A stretch of 64,000 nt of DNA, from assembly GCA_030761205.1 (NCBI GenBank), contig JAULJL010000038.1, positions 496,001 to 560,000 of the forward strand. Direction: 5' to 3'. The DNA is from Fremontodendron californicum. Taxonomy: Eukaryota > Streptophyta > Magnoliopsida > Malvales > Malvaceae. The translations under genes and the position numbers were made by a program. This document shows, one piece after another, positions 10,336 to 18,888 of this stretch. The notes under the pieces are model-generated. The model did not search any database and had not been told where the DNA came from. It saw nothing but the letters and a program-made list of their open reading frames with translations. Within the stretch, counting starts at the first letter, position 1, and each line of letters begins with the position of its first letter.

Positions 10336-10983
10336 ATGGAAAGCACTTCGTCCCAGCGCATTAAAAAAATTTGTGTCTTTGGAGGTGCTTATCCAGGGAA
10401 AAATAACATATTCGCTGATGAAGCCATAAGAGTTGGAGTAATACTTGCCCAACAAAAGATCCAGTTGATTTATGGAGGCGGTAGTACGGGTTTAATGGGA
10501 GCAGTCGCTACAGCAGCACACGCCGGAGGAAGTCCAGTTCTAGGAATCGTGCCAAAACTATTCACAGATTTTTGTGGACCTACCGTGGGTAAGGAAATAC
10601 AAGTCTGGAGTATCCCTGAACGGATAACAATCATGTACCATTCTGCCGATGCATTCATTGCCTTACCAGGAGGTCTGGGTACATTGGAAGAAATAGCTTG
10701 CGTGGCTTCTTGGTCATCTTTGGTCACAAATAAGAAACCCATTGGTTTGCTTAATATTAATGGTTATTTTAGTAATTTACTTTCATATTTAGATAATGCT
10801 GTGGATAATGGATTCATGTTTTCAGAGGCAAGGAGAACCATAATTTCTGCTACAACCATTGAAGATTTACTCAAAAAGCTACAAGCTTATGAGTGTTTAT
10901 CTGCTACGGTTGTTTCGCAAACGCTCGGAAAAAGAAAAAGAGATATGGACGAGCAAGGAGTGGATTGCACTTTGTCTTTGTGA
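10336..10983 (+). CDS. Captured LOG-family cytokinin riboside 5'-monophosphate phosphoribohydrolase
   Basis: LOG enzymes cut ribose 5'-phosphate from cytokinin nucleotides, giving active free-base cytokinin in the cytosol and nucleus. The 215-residue product equals the usual LOG length. Visible family marks are ICVFGGAYPG (16-21 region), YGGGSTGLMG at 46-55, PVLGIVPK, the catalytic-type Arg in ERITIM (Arg 96), PGGLGTLEE at 111-119 with the conserved Glu 119, and KPIGLLNINGYF. Departures from typical LOGs are FGGA for FCGS and Ile for Lys after Arg 96, so activity or substrate may differ. It ends with a basic GKRKRD that could be a nuclear signal. I chose ATG 10336 because homology starts just after it; an in-frame ATG at 10300 exists. 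Plant LOG genes normally have several introns; this copy has none, suggesting capture through mRNA. No stop or frameshift is present. Confidence 0.9.
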   Translation: MESTSSQRIKKICVFGGAYPGKNNIFADEAIRVGVILAQQKIQLIYGGGSTGLMGAVATAAHAGGSPVLGIVPKLFTDFCGPTVGKEIQVWSIPERITIMYHSADAFIALPGGLGTLEEIACVASWSSLVTNKKPIGLLNINGYFSNLLSYLDNAVDNGFMFSEARRTIISATTIEDLLKKLQAYECLSATVVSQTLGKRKRDMDEQGVDCTLSL

Positions 10984-11239
10984 CATTATCTAACATTTTG
11001 CTTGTTGTGTCTCAGTTATAATAAGTGGTTAGCAACCTCTGCAGGTAATATCTCCTAAATTCTACCTTTAAAATTTGACATTGGGGACAATGTCATATTT
11101 TAGTAGGGGGTAAGGGACATATTTTGCTAATAAAAAAAAATTGTTGTGTTTTAAGACATTTAGAAGTATTCATTCTGAACAAGGTCTGAGTAAGGGAGAC
11201 TTGAGACATACCTTGTCCGTTTGATTTAATCTTCTTCTT

Positions 11240-11274
<35 letters not shown>

Positions 11275-12736
11275 CATGTTTAGACTTAGTGTGTTTTTTT
11301 AGTTACTTTCAATACTATAATGAGATATGAATTGCATAAGTCTAAAACAAATTTATTAGTGAGAAGATTTTCATGAGAATTGAGCTTGATGTCAACCTTT
11401 TTATGAGCCAATGTTAATATGATATGTTGATTGAGAAAGAAGCATGTTTAGACTTAATCTGACTTGTATAATCATCTTTGTGAGTTTTTGAGCCTATAAT
11501 GATTGATGCATTATACAAATCAATCTAATTTCTTTCTTGAGTGCTCTTATGATTACATGATTCTCTAGAACTTGCTTTAAACCGTTTGAGACTATATTGA
11601 TACATGTGACAACATGAATATGATAGAGGCATTAGGATTATAACCAGAGCCAAACAGCCATCCCTTATTAATGTTCTAAGAGAACATCCCCACTAGTGAA
11701 CCAATTTGAGCCTACATTAAATATGCTGTTTTATTGGTAACCACAACTTACACCTAGCCTAAATATACTTATATCCTTACCCTTGTTCTAAAGATAGATT
11801 TTTTGAGACATATTAAAAAAAAAAAATAAGGGATATTTTTAGTTGAAAATTTGGGTTAGAAACAAAAGATAAGTGTGGGGGAAGAAAAGAAAAGAAAAAG
11901 TCAAGAGAAAAAGAAAGGGATCATTGTCAAATACATTCCCATATTAAAAAAAAAATTAAAAAAAAAATAAATCTTCTCTTGAACTTCTAGAAAAAGATGT
12001 TACAAAGTTGGTTAGAATGATGCAAAGGCTCAACATGAATATTTAGCCTATGTTATTATGTGCTTTGTAAGAGTTTTGAGAAGTTTTATTTGTATGATCT
12101 TATTATGTCTCTAAAATCTATGAACTCTTTGGAACCTTTGTGATATCTTTATCCTTTTGTTCTTTAACCACATTATAACCCTTTGGCCCCATTACAACCT
12201 TGAATAAAGACCTCTTGATTTATGAAGTTGTATGATCTAAATAGTGGAGAATGGGTGGACAAGCAAGCATATGGTAGAAGTGTTTTCATGAGATTGATTG
12301 AGTGTAAACACTTTACCACTACTTTAAAGAGTGAAAATCAAGAGAGTATCCCATGTGAGAAGTTGAGATTAAGTTTGAATATGCACTATTTTGATTGAAA
12401 TATGTTATGTTAATATTGGCTTAACTCATTTATTTACATTCAAGCATGAATTTTTGTGAAATTCTTTGAGCTATTGATTAGTTTATAAGACTTGTTCAAA
12501 GATTGTCTCTAATTTATATTGAAAGGATTAGGAGTAAATATTTTTAGTGTATGTAGTTTACTTATATTTTAGTTTTTCAATGTTTGTGGGTATCGTTCTA
12601 GCAAACCCTCACGAGACTAAACTCGTCCACTAGGGACACCTAGGGGTTTAAAGGCTTGTGTTACATGCTAAGTGCCACCGTGATTTCCTACGAAAATGGA
12701 TTAGATTAGATTTTCTTATTTTATTTTTATTGAGTC
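10984..12736 (+). other. Athila-type 3' noncoding region
   Basis: No credible ORF is present. It includes GGGGACAATGTC and a G-rich TAGTAGGGGG near 11085-11110, typical of the region after integrase in Athila elements, a 33-A tract at 11241-11273, and AT-rich sequence. The segment CATGTTTAGACTTA recurs near 11275 and 11443. Captured LOG 3' sequence, if any, should lie before about 11080. Confidence 0.7.
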
Positions 12737-12773
12737 GTTGCTAGGGACTAGCAACAATCTAAGTGTGGGGGTG
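12737..12773 (+). other. Perfect hairpin and polypurine tract
   Basis: GTTGCTAG (12737-12744), loop GGA, and CTAGCAAC (12748-12755) form a perfect 8-bp stem. AAGTGTGGGGGTG (12761-12773) then abuts the 3' LTR and is the plus-strand primer tract. A CTAGGGACTAGCAA hairpin at this place is common in Athila-like elements. Confidence 0.85.
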
Positions 12774-14260
12774 TGATAACTCGTATAATTATATAGTTTT
12801 TAGTTATGTTTTATTATTGTTTTGTGTCAAATACGAGTTATTATTGTTTAGTCTAATTGTGTTTATGATCTTTTATATTTTTATGTAATTTGGTGTTTTT
12901 CACAAGTTTATTTGAGTGATTTCAGATTACTAGAATTAAGGGCAAATCCAGTTCAGTTCCAGTTCCGACACCGTTTACCATATCAGCTATATCTCGAGTT
13001 TCACTGAAGCAATAAGGCTGAAATTTGTAGCCGTGCAAAGCTAAGAGGCATATCTATCTTTTTCATGTTTTACACTTCTTGAAACGGAGTCGTTTTCCCT
13101 AGTGAAATCGACCATCAAGTTGGCTGATGTGCAATGACGTCTGTGCTGACCTGTTTTCGTATTTTGCCCATATCTTCTTATCCACATGAGCAAATGATCT
13201 GATTCCAACGGCTATGGATCCGTAACTGATAGGGGTATATTTTTCTAGAAGACCATTTGATCAGATCGAGCCTCCAACATTGACAAAATCGACCATCAAG
13301 CTGGCTGATCAGAATTGTCATACAATATGACGAAAATTGTTAGAAAAATGCACCCACCTATTATACCTACCTTTGAAATTTGTAAAGCTTGTCTCTTGTC
13401 ATTTAGCCCTCCAAAATGTGTATAAATAGAGGGCCTTGGATGAGTATTGGGAAAATAGATTGATACATTGGTAGGATAGCCATTGTAATAAAATTCTCTA
13501 AGTTTTCTTTTTCTTTCCTTTCTCTAGTTTTCTTTTTCTTCTTATATTTCTTTTCATTTTATTCATATCTAGTATGTGTTTCTAATCATATTGTTGAGGT
13601 GATGAGGTGAAGCTCTTGGTAAATGCTAAGGTTAGTCTCTTAAACATGAGCTAAAATGAATCATCATTTATAAGCACTAGCATAGATAATATTTTCTTTT
13701 GGTTTAAAATCATACTTGCAAAGTAGAGATCTTGATTCATTATTGACAATGAAAATGGCACAGTAAATGCTTGGTTTCATAACCTTGATTTGTTGTAGAC
13801 ATATACCTTGGCATAAGGAATGCTTGGACTCTTTTTATGAGTTTTGAGGACACCAAATGAACATAATATCATATGCTATGGACGTTGGACAATTTGGACT
13901 GAATTGCTAAACCTTCCGATTGGAACCTCCCTTATGTGTGGATTTCAATTGTGTAATAAAACAAGATTAATCTTAGCATAACACCAAGAGTGGATTCTCT
14001 AACCTCAACATCCTTTCTTATTGTTTTTTATATTTTGTTTAATTTCTTTTATGTTATTTTATTTATTTTGTTCTCTAATATCTTGTTTATTTTGTTTTGT
14101 TGTTGATTCCCAAATATCTTGTTTACTTTCTTTTTCTTATATATTTATAAACTTATACTTACTAATACGCTTCCCTGTGGTTCGACCTCGGACACCCGAG
14201 AATTTATTACTTGAACATAACCTGCACTTGGGTTTACAACTCTTAATTGAGTCTCCATCA
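12774..14260 (+). repeat. 3' LTR of the Athila-type element
   Basis: It has the same length as the 5' LTR and differs at one position that I could see (14112). It contains a TATAAATA at 13421-13428 that reads out toward the remaining Ogre ORF1 and gag. Confidence 0.97.
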
Positions 14261-14265
14261 ATGAG
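14261..14265. repeat. Target-site duplication, right copy (ATGAG)
   Basis: This is an exact copy of 4657-4661 and restarts the interrupted Ogre ORF1. Confidence 0.95.
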
Positions 14266-14653
14266 TAAGGAAATTGCCCGACTGCAAGAAGAGCTTGAAG
14301 ACATGAAAAAGAGGGAATCAGCTCGGGAAAAAGAGAAGGAACAGATTAAGAGAGAAAGGGACACCGTTAAGGACGACCTTCGAGGATTGCATTTGGAGAA
14401 CAAGAGATATCGCTTTGAGCTCAGATTTGAGGGGACTCTCAAGACTTCCGGGGAATGGGAACAAGAAGTCAAAAACCTCAAAAAGGAGAAGAATTATTGG
14501 GTAGAAAAGGCAAAACACGAGGAAGCCCGAGCAAATCAACTTGAGAAGCAAGCTAGGGAGAGCTTACAGGGTGATGCTTGTGCTAACACGTCTAAGGGCC
14601 GTGAACAAGTAGGGATCAGATGGAAGAGCAAGGCAGTTAAAGGAGGACATTGA
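14266..14653 (+). pseudogene. Ogre ORF1, 3' part (coiled coil), separated by insertion
   Basis: The 128 codons after the duplication encode a highly charged helix with heptad-like spacing (EIARLQEELEDMKKRESARE, then many Glu/Lys/Arg), ending at TGA 14651. This looks like the coiled-coil tail of ORF1. An ATG within the duplicated target site (14261) opens this frame, so transcripts starting in the Athila 3' LTR could in principle express the tail alone. Phase matches the 5' part at 3298-4661. Confidence 0.8.
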
Positions 14654-14919
14654 AGAAGGTCCAGGATCCGAGGGAGTTATTATAGGACTAGTATCTTGTA
14701 ATAGTTTTTAGGAGAGACAGATTATCATGATCTTTTGTTCCAGGAAATCAATGAAAGACCGTTTGGTTGGAATTATCCCGGGGCCAATACTTTAAATAGT
14801 CATCTAAGTTCATACACTTAGTCATTTACTTAGTTGTTCATTCATTAACACTGATTCATTCATTCATTTATTCATTTTTTATAAAATAAAATAAGAATTG
14901 TGTCAATAATTTCTAATCC
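14654..14919 (+). other. Spacer between Ogre ORF1 and gag
   Basis: This is AT-rich and has a short CATTCATTCATT-like run around 14840-14875. No ORF or clear signal is seen. Confidence 0.6.
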
Positions 14920-17900
14920 ATGGTTTTTTTAAAAAATAAAGGTACAATTGGTCGCACTCAGAAAGAACCAGATTTCCAACACTCTTACAATACTCGGTCT
15001 CGAACAAAAGCCATGGAAAATGATCAGCTTGCCAGAGTTGAGAGAATGGAAAGAATCCAGAAAGAACTACAAGAACAGTTGACTAAGTCTCAAGAAGATA
15101 CACGAGAACAGATGACGAAGCTCATGGAGATGATGGGCAATATGATGAAGCAGAAGTGGCCTGGAGAGAATTCAGCTGCTGGAATGGGGGCAGTAAATCT
15201 GGAGGATAGACCAGAAGTGGTACAAAGAAATGGCCAGACATCCCAACCTATGGGAAATGAAATTCCAACTGGGGCAGCATCCTACATCTACATCCAGCCG
15301 GCGGCCGAACCACAGAATTTCGGTCCAAAAAGGGGTAACACCGGAGTTGATCCAATTGAGGTTGAGGTTCCAGACTTCGAAGAAATGGCAGAAAAGGAAA
15401 GGGCCAAAATGACTAAACTGAAGAGGGTCAAAACTGCTGAATCTGAGAAGAAATATCAGTTGTTGGAAGAAAGGCTAAGGGCAGTGGAAGGAGCAGAGTT
15501 GTTTGGCAGCCTAGATGCCAAAGAGATGAGCCTGGTACATGATCTAATAATTCCACCAAAGTTCAAAGTACCAGATTTTGAAAAGTATAATGGGACCACC
15601 AACCCATCAGCTCATCTGACTATGTACTGTAGAAGGATGACAGGGCATGAGGATAATGAAAAATTGCTTATTCATTGCTTCCAGGACAGCTTAACAGGGT
15701 CAGCCACCCGATGGTACAACCAACTCAGTCGTACCAAGATTCGTTCATGGACGGATCTGGCCAGGGCTTTTATGGAGTATTATAAACACGTTTCTGATAT
15801 GGTACCAGACAGGCTGTCATTACAGAACATGGAAAAAAGGTCCAATGAGACTTTCAAGGAGTATTCACAGAGGTGGAGGGACCTGGCAACACAAGTGCAA
15901 CCCCCTTTAACCAACAAAGAAACCACGATGCTTTTCATCAACACATTGAAGGCACCTTATTATGACAGATTGGTGGGAAATGCTACCAAAGATTTTGCGG
16001 ATATGGTAATATCTGGAGAAATGATTGAGTCAGCCATTAAGAGTGGAAAGATGGAAGGGGGTGAGTCTGCTACCCCAAAAAGAGCTTTTCCTACAAAGAA
16101 AAAGGAAGAAACCCATGCAGTAAGCTTCAACCAATACCCTTACACACCTCCTACACCATACACACCACCGAGGCCTTATACCCCTACCACACCTTATACA
16201 CCTCCTACACCATACACACCATATCCGGGGTATAATCCTTATTACCCTAATATCAACCACCTTACCCAAAACCCGTTCCCTTATACCAATATACCACAAC
16301 AGCCATTCCCAACTGGCATATCCCCTCAAATCACCCTTCCTAGAAATACTGTTCCTAACACACAAGGGCCTGCGCGTAATGACCAACGTTCACCAAGGAA
16401 CGATCAAAGAACCCAATTTGATCCAATTCCCACTACTTACGGTGATCTATATCCAAAACTGTTGCAGGGTCAACTTGTTGCACCTGTGTACCTAAAACCT
16501 TTGACACCTCCATATCCAAGATGGTACAATGCAAACACCAACTGTGCATACCATGCGGGAATCCAAGGACATTCAATTGAAGATTGCCTAGCCTTCAAAA
16601 GAAAAGTCCAAAGCTTGATTAATTCAGGGGTAGTGAAGTTTGGATCAAAAAATGGGCCGAACGTAGCTGGAAATCCGTTGCCCAATCATGCTGGGAATCA
16701 AATGAATGCAATATTGACCGGAGGGGACAGAAGATTAAAGAGGGATATTGGGGAGGTTAAGACTCCGATGATGACAATATGGGCTGAAATGGTCAAGGCA
16801 GAATTGGTGGAAGGTACGAAAGATCTGAAAATGGTAGCAAGAAGGGTGCATGATTGGTGCCCGTTCCATAAGAGTGAAGGCTATGACATACAGAACTGTG
16901 GGGACTTCCGGGTTAAAATCCAAAGAATGATGGATAATGGGGTAGCCCAATTCTATGAGGAGATAGAAGGGGAAATAGAAGTCATTGAAAATACAAGTGG
17001 CTATGGGATAGGAAGACCCCTAATCATCTACTATGATGAACCGGAGGAAAAAGTTATGCCAGCCATGGAAGAAAATGCGCCCAAATTAATCATTGATTTA
17101 CCTGTTTCCTTTCCATACAAGGAAAACAAGGCTACACCATGGAAATATGACTGCAGTATGGTTATGCCCGGGTCTTCAGGCCAACAGGATATTACAGGTG
17201 TGGGGCATTTAACCCGAAGTGGGAGGTGTTATGCTCCGGAGGCCATTGAACAAGGGGTAGCAGGGAAAGACAGAGGAATTGACAAAGGGAAGAAGGTCGT
17301 CGAGCCAATCCGCATTGAGAAGGATTTGCCGGAGGAAACAGAGAGGGGATCAGCCCCGATTAATGGAATCAAAGAGCCAGTATGTGAAAAAGAAGCTTGT
17401 GAGTTCTTGAAATTTATAAAGCATAGTGAATATAGCGTGGTTGAACAACTGCAACGTCAACCAGCTAGGATTTCAATCTTATCTTTGCTTTTAAATTCAG
17501 AACCACACAGAAAGGCTTTATTGAGAGTATTAAATCAAGCGTACGTGGCCAATAATATATCAGTGGAAAAGCTGGATAGGTTGGTGGGAAACATCGCAGC
17601 TGATGACTTCATATTCTTCAGCTATGAGGAAATACCACCCAATGGTATTGGATCAACAAAAGCTCTCCATATAACCACTACTTGTAAGGGGCACATATTA
17701 CCGAGGGTCCTTCTGGACAACGGTTCTTCACTAAATGTGATGCCTTTAGCAACCTTATCCAAGTTACCAGTGGATTTATCCTATATGATACCGAGTTGCA
17801 CGGTGGTCAGAGCTTTTGACGGAACCAGGAGGGAGGTTATGGGAACCATTGAAGTTCCTTTGGAAATAGGCCCGTGCACATATACAGTGAACTTCCAGGT

Positions 17901-18684
17901 TATGGATATCAATCCATCTTATAACTGTTTGTTGGGAAAGCCATGGATACATTCAGCTGGGGCTGTACCCTCGTCTCTTCACCAGAAACTAAAATTTGTG
18001 ATGGAGGGTCGGTTGATTACGGTATCAGGGGAGGAAGACATAATAGCCTCCGCATCCACTGAATCTCCTTATGTGGAGCCGAATGAAGAGGCCGTGGAGT
18101 GTTCTTTCCGGTCTTTGGAATTTGTAAATGCAGTTTTTGTCGCTGAAGGACAAAAAATTGCAAAACCAAAGCTGTCCAAGAACACAAGGTTGGGGGTAAA
18201 AACCACCGTAGGAAAAGGCTGCAGGGCAGGAAAAGGTCTCGGGAAATATCTTCAGGGGATGGCTCGAGCCATAGAGGTAAAAGGAAAAAAGGACCGATTT
18301 GGCTTAGGATATCTTCCAAAGGCCCATGAGAAAAGAAGACAGGTTGAAAAGAATCGACAAAGGAGGATGGCCCGTTTTGCGGGTATGGATATTGAGTGGG
18401 AGCCTATGACATTCCCACCTTTCCTTCACAACTTCCGCTCAGCTGGTTCTCTGTTCGGAGAAAAGAATTCTGATGATGTACTTGTGATGATAGAGAAAGC
18501 CTTCAAGAAATTCCAGGTGAATGGTGATGAACAGATGAATGATGTGGAGATCTGCATGACTGGGAAAGACAGAATTGAAAGAGAAAGTGCTAGCTGGATG
18601 GTGCGACCTTGTCCACCAGGATATAGACTAACCAATTGGAGTGCGACTGAGTTGCCCATAGTCTTTAAGTCTATTCCAAAGTAA
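14920..18684 (+). CDS. Ogre gag-protease polyprotein
   Basis: The frame has 1254 codons; ATG 15013 (MENDQLARVE) is an alternative start. In order: an N-terminal coiled coil (about 35-75), a gag domain near residues 215-380 (FKVPDFEKYNG to the SAIKSGKM end), and a Pro/Tyr-rich TPPTPYTPP repeat at about 406-448. Two CxxH-x7-C modules follow, at 542 (CAYHAGIQGHSIEDC) and 647 (CPFHKSEGYDIQNC). Next are an aspartic protease with LLDNGSSLNVMP (Asp 933) and a Gly-rich G-patch-like segment GKGCRAGKGLGKYLQGM. The protease motif is D-N-G-S rather than the usual D-S/T-G, as is common in this lineage. The TAA at 18682 terminates the unspliced product. Removal of the overlapping intron would fuse it to pol. 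Confidence 0.93.
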   Translation: MVFLKNKGTIGRTQKEPDFQHSYNTRSRTKAMENDQLARVERMERIQKELQEQLTKSQEDTREQMTKLMEMMGNMMKQKWPGENSAAGMGAVNLEDRPEVVQRNGQTSQPMGNEIPTGAASYIYIQPAAEPQNFGPKRGNTGVDPIEVEVPDFEEMAEKERAKMTKLKRVKTAESEKKYQLLEERLRAVEGAELFGSLDAKEMSLVHDLIIPPKFKVPDFEKYNGTTNPSAHLTMYCRRMTGHEDNEKLLIHCFQDSLTGSATRWYNQLSRTKIRSWTDLARAFMEYYKHVSDMVPDRLSLQNMEKRSNETFKEYSQRWRDLATQVQPPLTNKETTMLFINTLKAPYYDRLVGNATKDFADMVISGEMIESAIKSGKMEGGESATPKRAFPTKKKEETHAVSFNQYPYTPPTPYTPPRPYTPTTPYTPPTPYTPYPGYNPYYPNINHLTQNPFPYTNIPQQPFPTGISPQITLPRNTVPNTQGPARNDQRSPRNDQRTQFDPIPTTYGDLYPKLLQGQLVAPVYLKPLTPPYPRWYNANTNCAYHAGIQGHSIEDCLAFKRKVQSLINSGVVKFGSKNGPNVAGNPLPNHAGNQMNAILTGGDRRLKRDIGEVKTPMMTIWAEMVKAELVEGTKDLKMVARRVHDWCPFHKSEGYDIQNCGDFRVKIQRMMDNGVAQFYEEIEGEIEVIENTSGYGIGRPLIIYYDEPEEKVMPAMEENAPKLIIDLPVSFPYKENKATPWKYDCSMVMPGSSGQQDITGVGHLTRSGRCYAPEAIEQGVAGKDRGIDKGKKVVEPIRIEKDLPEETERGSAPINGIKEPVCEKEACEFLKFIKHSEYSVVEQLQRQPARISILSLLLNSEPHRKALLRVLNQAYVANNISVEKLDRLVGNIAADDFIFFSYEEIPPNGIGSTKALHITTTCKGHILPRVLLDNGSSLNVMPLATLSKLPVDLSYMIPSCTVVRAFDGTRREVMGTIEVPLEIGPCTYTVNFQVMDINPSYNCLLGKPWIHSAGAVPSSLHQKLKFVMEGRLITVSGEEDIIASASTESPYVEPNEEAVECSFRSLEFVNAVFVAEGQKIAKPKLSKNTRLGVKTTVGKGCRAGKGLGKYLQGMARAIEVKGKKDRFGLGYLPKAHEKRRQVEKNRQRRMARFAGMDIEWEPMTFPPFLHNFRSAGSLFGEKNSDDVLVMIEKAFKKFQVNGDEQMNDVEICMTGKDRIERESASWMVRPCPPGYRLTNWSATELPIVFKSIPK

Positions 18685-18888
18685 TACTTTTTAAAAAAGC
18701 AATCTTAATTATCTTTACCTAGAGATATTAAGTTTTTTTTGTAATGGGCTTTTCAAGCATTTTCATTCAATAAATAACAAGCACAATGCATTATCCATAT
18801 TGATGTGTCCATATTCTTTCATTTTTGTTATTCATTTTCTTTTCTATATATATATTTTCCTATATTGTTTTTCTCCACCTATTTACAG
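18681..18888 (+). other. Predicted 208-nt intron between protease and RT
   Basis: Donor CAAA/GTAATA at 18681 and acceptor CTATTTACAG ending at 18888 bound an AT-rich segment with a T-rich stretch at its 3' end. The intron contains the gag-pro stop codon. The last two bases of the gag-pro side (18679-18680) plus base 18889 form a codon, and the pol frame then continues without a stop. An intron at this place is an established Ogre feature. Splicing itself is predicted, not observed. Confidence 0.85.

Larger units (their letters stand above)
4662..14260 (+). mobile_element. Athila-type non-autonomous LTR retrotransposon carrying a LOG gene
   Basis: This 9599-bp element has two 1487-bp LTRs (TGATAACTCG...CTCCATCA), a perfect 5-bp duplication, a tRNA-Asp PBS, and a hairpin plus PPT before the 3' LTR. 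The gag, DLGA protease and noncoding tail are Athila-like. RT, RNase H and the integrase core are missing. In their place the element has a gag-pro-INT C-terminus fusion frame, then a 178-codon ORF and a LOG-family ORF. I see one LTR difference (T at 6000, A at 14112), so insertion is recent and later than that of the host Ogre. The element must have relied on enzymes of another element. Confidence 0.93.

Noticed and set aside
10133..10429. 98-codon open frame overlapping the start of the LOG ORF
   Set aside because: It is in another frame, overlaps conserved LOG codons and has no recognisable domain.
11241..11273. Poly(A) tail of a captured LOG mRNA
   Set aside because: Athila-typical GGGGACAATGTC sequence lies between LOG and the A tract, so the tract is more likely part of the element's own tail region.
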